DNA of 37,062 bases from an uncultured Eubacteriales bacterium (lineage in GTDB: Bacteria > Bacillota > Clostridia > Peptostreptococcales > Anaerovoracaceae): positions 1 to 37,062 of the forward strand of contig ONJG01000015.1 of NCBI GenBank assembly GCA_900318105.1. The letters are read 5' to 3'. Positions 27,006-34,330 of the stretch are shown here, in pieces. The translations under genes and the position numbers were made by a program. Position 1 is the stretch's first letter; every line of letters begins with the position of its first letter. The notes beneath the pieces are model-generated. The model was given only the letters and a program-made list of their open reading frames with translations, had not been told where the DNA came from and made no database searches.

Positions 27006-28343
27006 ATGAAGGTATTAAGTATTACAGCACAAAAGCCGCATTCCACGGGAAGCGGCACTTATCTGACGGAACTTGTAAAAGCATTTGACAGAGCAGGTAT
27101 AGAGCAGTCGGTCGTTTGCGGTATATATATAGATGATGAGCTCGATTTTCCGGACGGAGTTTCGTGCTATCCGGTTTTCTTTACCGAAAACGTAATATCA
27201 TTTGAAAGAAACTACACCGCAAATGCCGAAGCATCAGAAGAGCTCTTTGCTCCCTGCAAAAGAAAAGTCAATATCCCGAGGGCGGATTCAAACGCCCTGC
27301 CGTTTGCCATAACCGGAATGTCCGATATCATGCCGTATCACTCGACCAGATACAGAGACATGACACGGGAGATGACAGAACAGTTCGAGGAGGCATTCAT
27401 ATCCACGGTTCGGAGGGCCGTTGAGGACCTTGAGCCAGACCTTATTGTGTGTCATCACCTGTTCCTTCTGACAGCACTTGTCAGGAAGCATTTCCCGAGG
27501 CACAAAATTGTCGGGATATCCCACGGAACGGATCTGCGGCAGATGCAAAACTGCAGGGAGCTCGGGGATATGATCAGGCCGTACATAAGCAAACTCGATC
27601 TGGTATATGCGCTGCATGGAGAACAGAGAAAGCAGATCCTCGACATATTCGATATAGACGAAGGAAAAGTCGAAATACTGGGAGGCGGATACAATCCGGC
27701 GCTCTTCAACACAGAGGGACGCAAAAACCGTCTTCCGGGAGAGCCCGTAAGGATAACTTATGCAGGAAAGATAAGCCGGCCCAAGGGAGTTCCCGAACTA
27801 TTAAAGGCCATGTCCACTGTCTGCAGGAAATATATGGACAGAACCGGTGACATCGGAGAAATAGTGCTGCCGTTTGAGCTGACGCTGGCAGGAGGATGCG
27901 AGGATGAGACCATGAAACCTATCATGGAGAATCTGCCGCCCTATGTTAAGTGGCTCGGGCAGATCCCGCAGCCTGCTCTCGCAGAGCTGCTGAGGCAGAC
28001 CGATATCTTCGTGCTTCCGTCGTACTTTGAGGGGCTGCCTCTGGTGCTGATTGAAGCCATGGCATCCGGAGCAATCCCCGTCAGCACCGATCTGCCCGGT
28101 ATCAGGGAGTGGATTGATGCAAACATAAGCGAAGCCAACGTAGTATACATACCCATGCCGCAGATGAAATCGATAGATGAGCCAAGTGACAGCGGCAGAA
28201 GCGGCTTTACAGCCAATCTCACGGAAGCGCTGTCATCGATGGTAGATATAATGGAGTTCAGAAGGCTCGATCTGCCTGTTCCCGATACGAGCCGTATCAC
28301 ATGGGATGCGCTGGCGGACAGGATGTTGTCCGACCAAAAATAA
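27006..28343 (+). CDS. Glycosyltransferase family 4 protein
   Basis: A 445-residue GT-B glycosyltransferase. The N-terminal half begins MKVLSITAQKPHSTGSGTYLTELVKAF, with the Gly-rich acceptor loop, and has CHHLFLLTALVRKHFP and ISHGTDLRQM. The C-terminal half carries the nucleotide-sugar domain: ITYAGKISRPKGVPELLKAM, VKWLGQIPQ and the EX7E motif in SYFEGLPLVLIEAMASGAIPVSTDLPGIREWI. Sugar and acceptor are unknown. The frame is open 12 codons upstream from a TTG, but family starts favour ATG 27006. No ribosome site precedes it (see findings). It is divergent from metG and lies 94 bp before the aldolase-like gene on the same strand. Confidence 0.9.
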   Translation: MKVLSITAQKPHSTGSGTYLTELVKAFDRAGIEQSVVCGIYIDDELDFPDGVSCYPVFFTENVISFERNYTANAEASEELFAPCKRKVNIPRADSNALPFAITGMSDIMPYHSTRYRDMTREMTEQFEEAFISTVRRAVEDLEPDLIVCHHLFLLTALVRKHFPRHKIVGISHGTDLRQMQNCRELGDMIRPYISKLDLVYALHGEQRKQILDIFDIDEGKVEILGGGYNPALFNTEGRKNRLPGEPVRITYAGKISRPKGVPELLKAMSTVCRKYMDRTGDIGEIVLPFELTLAGGCEDETMKPIMENLPPYVKWLGQIPQPALAELLRQTDIFVLPSYFEGLPLVLIEAMASGAIPVSTDLPGIREWIDANISEANVVYIPMPQMKSIDEPSDSGRSGFTANLTEALSSMVDIMEFRRLDLPVPDTSRITWDALADRMLSDQK

Positions 28344-28437
28344 TCTTTCGTTCAGGCAATCTTCACAGAAATCTGAGACACATATGTTACTATTGGCTTC
28401 AAAATAAAAGCTTAAAAAAGATAGTCGGAGCAAGTAT

Positions 28438-29613
28438 ATGGATTACGATCAGGGAAGCCTGCAGCTTACAAACGCACTTAAGGGCTTTCACGGAAAATTT
28501 AAAAAGATGTACGGTCAGATGGCACTCAGGCTTGATGATGCCACCTATCTGACCACGGGCGGCAATAAACCCCTCTCCGATATCACCGAAGACTACTATG
28601 AGCTCTGTGATATCAAATCAGGCGATCTCGGTGAGATTTTCAGAAAGAGGCAGGATATAAATGCCATAGTTTTCGGTTGCTCCTACGACAGCGTCGAGGC
28701 TTCCGAGAGCGCAGAGGATATCCCGGTTTCGCTGGAGGATATGGCCATGATATCCGGAGCAACTCTTAAAATAATTCCCGATGCCTCGCCTGCCAACATC
28801 CTTTCCGCCATGGATGAATCAGGAGTCTGCCTCATCAGGGGCATCGGACTGATTGCAGCATGCGACAACCTTAAAAAAACCGTTGCCGCAGTCCAGCTTG
28901 CCGAAAAGCAATGCGAGGCCGTAAATCACGGCCTGATTCTCGGCGGCACCAAGGCTCTGAGCCCTGAATACGCCGCAGTTAGCAGAAACAGCTTTCTCAA
29001 TGATTACACCAAGAGAAACGAAGATGATTCCGTTGCTTTTGTGGGATTCGATGAGGATGAATTTGCCCTCAGAAACCAGCTGATAGAATATGGCAAGGAT
29101 CTGGTCAGAAAGGACCTCTCCTACGGTTCATGGGGCAATCTTTCCGTAAAATTAAACGATGACGAGATGCTTATCACCCCGTCATCGATGGATTATTTCG
29201 AAATAAAGATTGAAGATATAGTCAGAGTCAACATACACACTCTTGAGTACGGAGACCAGCGTATGCCGAGCAGCGAAGCTCCCATGCATGCCGCAATCTA
29301 CGAGAAATTCAGCGATGCAAGTGCGATAATCCACACGCACTCAAACGCCATTTCGGTATTCGCGGCCTGCCACGCAGGATTCGCAATCGAGGAGCCTTCC
29401 CTCAAGGAGCTGATAGGCGACGTCCTTCTGACACGCCCCGCTCCCGCAGGAAGCGATGAACTGGCTCACGTAGTATGCGAGACGCTCTCGGACACCCACG
29501 CATGCGTCATTCCAAATCACGGCGCGTTGTTTTACGGTCCGTCCCTCGATGTGGTATTTGCCATAGCGGAGGCGGTGGAGATGAGAGCACGCAATCTCCT
29601 GCACTTCAATTAA
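28438..29613 (+). CDS. Double class II aldolase/adducin-domain protein
   Basis: The C-terminal half (about 205-391) is a class II aldolase domain of the fuculose-phosphate aldolase type: YGSWGNLSVK, MLITPSS, SSEAPMHAAIYEKF (Glu280), AIIHTHSNAISVFAAC (His299, His301) and ACVIPNHGALFYG (His361) give a complete zinc site. The N-terminal half (about 1-165) seems a degenerate copy of the same fold: MYGQMALRLDDATYLTTGG, DINAIVFG and GVCLIRGIGLIAACDNLKKTVAAVQLAEKQCEAV align with the later GNLSVKL...MLITPSS, ASAIIHTH and ACVIPNHG...VVFAIAEAVEMRA, but without metal-binding histidines. The substrate is unknown. It lies after a glycosyltransferase gene and ends with its stop codon overlapping the convergent mgtE stop. 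Confidence 0.8.
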   Translation: MDYDQGSLQLTNALKGFHGKFKKMYGQMALRLDDATYLTTGGNKPLSDITEDYYELCDIKSGDLGEIFRKRQDINAIVFGCSYDSVEASESAEDIPVSLEDMAMISGATLKIIPDASPANILSAMDESGVCLIRGIGLIAACDNLKKTVAAVQLAEKQCEAVNHGLILGGTKALSPEYAAVSRNSFLNDYTKRNEDDSVAFVGFDEDEFALRNQLIEYGKDLVRKDLSYGSWGNLSVKLNDDEMLITPSSMDYFEIKIEDIVRVNIHTLEYGDQRMPSSEAPMHAAIYEKFSDASAIIHTHSNAISVFAACHAGFAIEEPSLKELIGDVLLTRPAPAGSDELAHVVCETLSDTHACVIPNHGALFYGPSLDVVFAIAEAVEMRARNLLHFN

Positions 29614-29621
29614 ATGTGCAG
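29599..29621. repeat. Inverted repeat around overlapping convergent stops
   Basis: CTGCAC and GTGCAG pair around an 11-nt loop that contains the stop codons of both converging genes. Neither strand has a T run after the stem, so it is not a classical terminator. Confidence 0.5.
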
Positions 29622-31007
29622 AAAGAGCCCTGCCATCAGGAAATAGGTGCTCAGCGAAATCATATCAGTGATAGACGCCATCATAGGCCCTGCCATCAGT
29701 GCAGGGTCTATTCCTATTTTTTTGGCAAGCATAGGCAGCATTGAGCCTATCAGTTTGGCTATGATGACGATGAGTATCATGGAGACACATACCGTAATGG
29801 CCACCATGGGCGGGTTGTGGTCCAGATATACTATTCTGAAATAATTCAGAATGCTCAGGCACACACCGACTATAATACCCACTCTGATTTCCTTCCACAT
29901 TACCTTAATAAAATCCCTGAGATCTATCTCTCCCGTGGCCATACCGCGGATAACAAGCGTCGAAGACTGAGAGCCTGAGTTTCCGCCTGTTCCCATCAGC
30001 ATCGGCATGTATATTACAAGCGAAATCACTGCCGACATCGCATGCTCGAAGTTTGTGAGTATACCGCCTGTGATGAAATATGAACACATAAGCAGGAAGA
30101 GCCAAGGGAGCCTGGCTTTTACATGCTGCCATACGGACATATCGAGGTACTCCCTGTCCGTAGTATCGATAACGCCTCCCATACGCTCGATATCCTCGGT
30201 TGTCTCCTCTTCGATTACATCGAGGATGTCGTCTACCGTGACTATACCCACGAGTCTGAACTCGTTATCCACGACCGGAATTGCGAGGTAGCCGTATCTG
30301 GTAAAGAGATCCGATACCTCCTCCTGGTCATCATCAACGTGGGCCACCACCGGATCGTCCACCATAAGGTCTCCCACTATTGCATCATCCGGTGCAATTA
30401 CGAGAGATCTCAGGGAGATAACACCTATGAGCTTGCGGCCGCGGTCGAGCACATAGCATGTATAGATGGTCTCCCTGTCCAGGCCGACCTTCTGGATATG
30501 TTCCAGAGCCTCACGGACCGTGTCCGTCTTTTTGAGGTTGATGTACTCCGGCGTCATCAGGGCGCCTGCGGAGTCTTCCTTGTACTTAAGGAAGGTGTTA
30601 ATCAGCCTTCTTTCGCTCTTCGGAGTCTTGTCCAATATCTTATCAACGATATTTGACGGAAGCTCTTCGAGTACGTCGATCATATCGTCGAAGTCGAGCT
30701 CATCGAGAATATATTTGATCTCGGGATCCGTGATGATGTTTATGATATCAATCTGATCGTCAACTGAAAGCTCGGCAAACACATCCACGCTGATGTCCTT
30801 TGGGAGCGCCCTGAAAAGCACCACCATGCGCTGCAGGTCAAACTTACGCCTTATGTCAACGAGCATTTCGGCGATTTCCACTTCGTTGTGTTTCAGAAGC
30901 TCATCCCTGCAATGGAAGTATTTCTTATCCTCCAGGAGTTCAAATATCTTTTCGATGGTCTCGTCATAAGCCTGATCCATATCGAAAGCAAGATTTGTAT
31001 TATCCAT
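29610..31007 (-). CDS. mgtE: Magnesium transporter MgtE
   Basis: A Mg2+ channel/transporter whose cytosolic domains sense Mg2+ and close the pore. The 465 residues have an N domain of helical repeats (about 30-130: ELSVDDQIDIINIITDPEIKYILDELDFDDMIDVLEELPSNIVDKIL), a CBS pair (about 135-255) and five transmembrane helices (about 280-465) containing NSGSQSSTLVIRGMATGEI, the conserved pore motif GGNSGSQ, and ending in a helix LSTYFLMAGLFL. ATG at 31005-31007 is chosen since GGAGGG precedes it; the frame is open 14 codons upstream. It is downstream of ligA on the same strand across a 106-bp gap that holds short tandem repeats. Confidence 0.95.
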   Translation of the reverse strand: MDNTNLAFDMDQAYDETIEKIFELLEDKKYFHCRDELLKHNEVEIAEMLVDIRRKFDLQRMVVLFRALPKDISVDVFAELSVDDQIDIINIITDPEIKYILDELDFDDMIDVLEELPSNIVDKILDKTPKSERRLINTFLKYKEDSAGALMTPEYINLKKTDTVREALEHIQKVGLDRETIYTCYVLDRGRKLIGVISLRSLVIAPDDAIVGDLMVDDPVVAHVDDDQEEVSDLFTRYGYLAIPVVDNEFRLVGIVTVDDILDVIEEETTEDIERMGGVIDTTDREYLDMSVWQHVKARLPWLFLLMCSYFITGGILTNFEHAMSAVISLVIYMPMLMGTGGNSGSQSSTLVIRGMATGEIDLRDFIKVMWKEIRVGIIVGVCLSILNYFRIVYLDHNPPMVAITVCVSMILIVIIAKLIGSMLPMLAKKIGIDPALMAGPMMASITDMISLSTYFLMAGLFLHI

Positions 31008-31038
31008 TGGTCCACCCTCCTTTCTTTTTAAAATTGTG

Positions 31039-31113
31039 ACAATCTGCAAATTTTGTCATTTTGCAAATTATCTCATTTTGCAAATTATGTCATTCTGAGC
31101 GAAGCGAAGAATC
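31039..31113. repeat. 17-bp tandem repeats ending in a dispersed-type repeat
   Basis: Two exact-length units TCATTTTGCAAATTATC (31056-31072) and TCATTTTGCAAATTATG (31073-31089) follow a diverged unit at 31039-31055. In phase, a fourth copy begins TCATT and turns into CTGAGCGAAGCGAAGAATC (31095-31113), which directly abuts the ligA stop codon. The last part is like a short repeat that I recall from many unrelated bacterial genomes. Confidence 0.75.
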
Positions 31114-33072
31114 TTACTTCCCCAGCATGCTCCTGACCTCATCCTCGGTAATTATCTCAACTCCGAGCTCCCGCGCCGTCCTGTTTTTTGAAGAGCCGGA
31201 GTTCGGGTCGTTTGTGATCAGATAATCCGTATTTGCAGACACAGAGCCTGCGACCCTGCCGCCCTCGGCCTCTATCTCAGCCTTCAGATCCTTTCTGTTT
31301 GCATAATGCTCAAGGCTTCCGGTTATTACAAATGTCTTTCCCTCAAGAGCCGTTCCCGCCGCCTCATAGCTCTCATCAAGAGATAGAACTTCGAGCAGCT
31401 CCTTCACGGTCTGTCTGTTTGCATCATCCGCAAAGAATTTTGCATAGTCACGGGCCAGTACATCCCCGACGCCGTCTATATCCTTTAAGGCCTCTTCATC
31501 CAGAGACTCCATATCGCTCCATTTGTTGTGGCATGCCCTGGCTATCATATTGGAATTTGCAACTCCTATGCCCGGCACCCCAAGTCCGTAAAGCAGTCTT
31601 GCCGGTGTTGTATCCGAGGCTTTCTTTGCAGAAGCAACGAGATTATCAAATGATTTACCGCCAAAACCCTCTAATTTTACTATATCCTCCCTGTGACGCG
31701 CCAGTTTGAAGAGGTCTGCATACTCGGAAACCGCGCCCACACCGATCAGCTTTAACAGCCCGGACTCGGACAAGCCCTCTATATTAAGGGCATCCCTTGA
31801 GACGAAGTGTTCGAATTTCTTGACCTGCTTGGCCATGCATAACGGATTGAGACAGTGAAGGGTTCTCGTTCCGTCCTCGTCCCTAATCCTTGCCTCGCCT
31901 CCGCATACCGGACAGCTGCCCGGTATCTCGAGATTGCCGCTTTTTGTAAGGTTTTCACTTATCTGCGGGATGATCATGTTTGCTTTGAACACCCTGATGC
32001 TGTCCCCTATGCCGAGCCTGAGCTCTTCCATAATGTTGATGTTGTGAACCGAAGCCCTTGAGACTGTCGTCCCCTCCAGCTCCACCGGATCGAATATCGC
32101 CACGGGGTTAAGAAGTCCGGTGCGCGACGGGCTCCATTCTATCTCCCTGAGCACTGTTTCCGCCTGCTGGTCCCTCCATTTGAAGGCTATCGAATCCTTG
32201 GGATATTTGGCTGTCTCCCCGAGGGTGCCTGCGTATTCTGCGTCCTCAAGCGTGAGCACCAGTCCGTCCGACGGTATGTCAAAGCTCGCGATTGATTTTT
32301 CGTATTCATCTATCACATCAAAGAGATTATCCGCATCCACCATCTCATAATGGACTATGTCAAAGCCCTGTGATTTAAGCCATTCCATTTTTTCCCTGCG
32401 GCTTTTTGTCTCATATCCTTCGGAGAGAGTCAGGGTGAATGCATAGAAGTTGACCATCCTCTCCGCCGTAACCTCGGGGTTGAGCTGGCGTATGCTGCCG
32501 CTGCACAGGTTCCTCGGATTTTTGTATCTGGCATCCGTATCGTCTATGGATTCGTTTATCTTTTCGAAATCCGAATATCTGATTACGGCTTCACCTCTTA
32601 CGATGACCCTTCCTTTGTGCGGAATTGTCCTCGGCACATTGCGGCACGCAAGCACATTTGCGGTTATGAGCTCACCTTCGATGCCGTTTCCCCGCGTGAC
32701 ACCCTGCACGAGCCTGCCGTTTTCATATGTTATTCCGACGGTAAGTCCGTCCAGCTTCCACGACAGCAGTCCTTCCTTGTCACCGAGCCAGGCAGCAAGC
32801 TCATCCCTGTCCTTGGTCTTGTTGAGCGAGAGCATTTTATACTCATGCACGACCTTGGGAAGTCCCGCCGCAGTCTCATATCCGACGTTAATCGACGGAC
32901 TGTCGTCCCTGATATATCCGGTCTCGTCCTCGAGGGCAAGCAGCTCGTCGTACATCTCATCATATTCGAAATTTGAGATTATCTCGATTCCGTCGGCATA
33001 GTATGCCCTGGATGCTTCGTTCAGTCTCTCGGAGAGTTCGTCTATCCTTTTTTTCTTTTCTTCGATGTTCAT
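31114..33072 (-). CDS. ligA: NAD-dependent DNA ligase, divergent LigA
   Basis: Seals DNA nicks using NAD. The 652 residues follow the LigA order: Ia domain (NFEYDEMYDELLALE), adenylation domain with the nucleotidyl lysine at 106 in SWKLDGLT, OB fold, a Cys4 zinc finger (CPVC...CLNPLC), helix-hairpin-helix region (LYGLGVPGIGVANS, DIDGVGDVLA) and a C-terminal BRCT (about 575-650). Some positions differ from standard LigA: Ser replaces the Glu two before the lysine, motif IV reads SDGLVLTL where DGVVIKV is usual, and KANMIIPQI replaces RAGDVIPQV. It may be a specialised or second ligase, or simply a diverged clade. It lies 20 bp after the nucleotidase-like gene in the pcrA operon. Confidence 0.92.
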   Translation of the reverse strand: MNIEEKKKRIDELSERLNEASRAYYADGIEIISNFEYDEMYDELLALEDETGYIRDDSPSINVGYETAAGLPKVVHEYKMLSLNKTKDRDELAAWLGDKEGLLSWKLDGLTVGITYENGRLVQGVTRGNGIEGELITANVLACRNVPRTIPHKGRVIVRGEAVIRYSDFEKINESIDDTDARYKNPRNLCSGSIRQLNPEVTAERMVNFYAFTLTLSEGYETKSRREKMEWLKSQGFDIVHYEMVDADNLFDVIDEYEKSIASFDIPSDGLVLTLEDAEYAGTLGETAKYPKDSIAFKWRDQQAETVLREIEWSPSRTGLLNPVAIFDPVELEGTTVSRASVHNINIMEELRLGIGDSIRVFKANMIIPQISENLTKSGNLEIPGSCPVCGGEARIRDEDGTRTLHCLNPLCMAKQVKKFEHFVSRDALNIEGLSESGLLKLIGVGAVSEYADLFKLARHREDIVKLEGFGGKSFDNLVASAKKASDTTPARLLYGLGVPGIGVANSNMIARACHNKWSDMESLDEEALKDIDGVGDVLARDYAKFFADDANRQTVKELLEVLSLDESYEAAGTALEGKTFVITGSLEHYANRKDLKAEIEAEGGRVAGSVSANTDYLITNDPNSGSSKNRTARELGVEIITEDEVRSMLGK

Positions 33073-33092
33073 GCTCCGGCCTCCGGATACGC

Positions 33093-34313
33093 TCAGCTGA
33101 TTATGGTGATTCTGTCATCCACAGGGCCGCCCAGGCCGCTGTGTTTTTTCAGGTATTCTGTCAGCACCTCGAATGCATCCGCTGCGGCAGTGATATTTCC
33201 GCCCATATCGGACAGTTCCTCGCAGCTGTAATCCACGAGGTTTTTGGCATTTATATAATAGAAATCCTGCATGCCGATGACAAATACCTGGTCCGCCTCG
33301 ACCGGCTTGCCGAGATAGCTGAGATTCAGTTCCTTTGTTGTTCTGTTATATTTGATTTTAAGGTTCTTTGATGTGTGAAAGAACGCATCCTTCCAGTCGT
33401 CCAGCACCTCATCCCTGAGAAATCTCCTGACCATATTCTCCAGCATGCGTCCGTTTACCTTAAGTCTGTGAATACTTCCGTCATACGGATATGCTTCCCT
33501 GATATCCCTGTGCGTCACGGTCATATCCATTTTATAGCACCTGATGCTCGATGCGGCAGTAAACATGATATCGAAACACAGGGCTTCGGCAAACGCATCC
33601 GTTATGACCTGACCGAGCTCCGTTGTGTTTCCTCTGCCGTAATTATCAAGTTCTCGTCTGAACCTCGTGATAATGCTTCCGTATTTTTCATCTATATCAT
33701 ATACATACGAGCCGACCATCGCCCTTACGAATTTGTCTCTTTCGCAGTGATCTTCGTCCACCGGAACCATCTTCCATTCCCATTTTTCGATCTTTTCAAG
33801 CTCCGCCTTGGAGTCCTCAACAGTCACGTATGAACCAACAAGCCCCTCGGCCCTGGTCTGATCGACTATGTCCGGAGTAAGCAGGCCTATGAACAGAAAT
33901 TCCATTCCGTCTCTTCTGATACGGTGCTGGGGTTTAAACAGATTTCTTCCGTTGGTCTTCATTTTGAAGTTTGCGTTTATGATGGGAAACTCCGCAAATT
34001 TGGCTACAAACATCATGTGGGAAATTCCGTAGTCGAGCTCGTGATTGCCCAGTGCCATCACGTCGATATTCGACATATTCAGTATGTCTATGGTGGAAAG
34101 TCCCAGGAATTCGCTGTCTATCAGCGAGCCCTGAAATGCATCTCCGGCAATGCAGTAAAAGGTGCAGGGATTTTCGGCTTTTTTACTGCTCACATATCCC
34201 GCCACCTGCGCTGTGCTGTGACACATCCTGCCAAGCTCATCTGTCTTGCCGGCAAACTGGCCGTGTATATCGTTGGAATGGAGTATGACTATTTCTTTAA
34301 GATCATTTTCCAT
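33093..34313 (-). CDS. 5'-nucleotidase/UDP-sugar hydrolase family, motif-deficient
   Basis: The 406 residues combine a calcineurin-like phosphatase domain (about 1-220) and a 5'-nucleotidase C-terminal domain (about 225-400). First-half metal motifs are present: LHSNDIHGQF (Asp15, His17), AGDAFQGS (Asp58) and ALGNHELDYG (Asn90, His91). The stretch that should hold the last two histidine motifs (a SHLG-like and a GGHSH-like sequence) is missing: VEDSKAELEKIEKWEWKMVPVDED runs straight to the end of the domain. In the C-terminal domain the usual NGGGIR reads TAASSIR. There is no signal peptide, unlike many family members. The enzyme may be altered or inactive. It lies 17 bp after pcrA. Confidence 0.8.
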   Translation of the reverse strand: MENDLKEIVILHSNDIHGQFAGKTDELGRMCHSTAQVAGYVSSKKAENPCTFYCIAGDAFQGSLIDSEFLGLSTIDILNMSNIDVMALGNHELDYGISHMMFVAKFAEFPIINANFKMKTNGRNLFKPQHRIRRDGMEFLFIGLLTPDIVDQTRAEGLVGSYVTVEDSKAELEKIEKWEWKMVPVDEDHCERDKFVRAMVGSYVYDIDEKYGSIITRFRRELDNYGRGNTTELGQVITDAFAEALCFDIMFTAASSIRCYKMDMTVTHRDIREAYPYDGSIHRLKVNGRMLENMVRRFLRDEVLDDWKDAFFHTSKNLKIKYNRTTKELNLSYLGKPVEADQVFVIGMQDFYYINAKNLVDYSCEELSDMGGNITAAADAFEVLTEYLKKHSGLGGPVDDRITIIS

Positions 34314-34330
34314 GTGTGCCGTCCTTTCGT

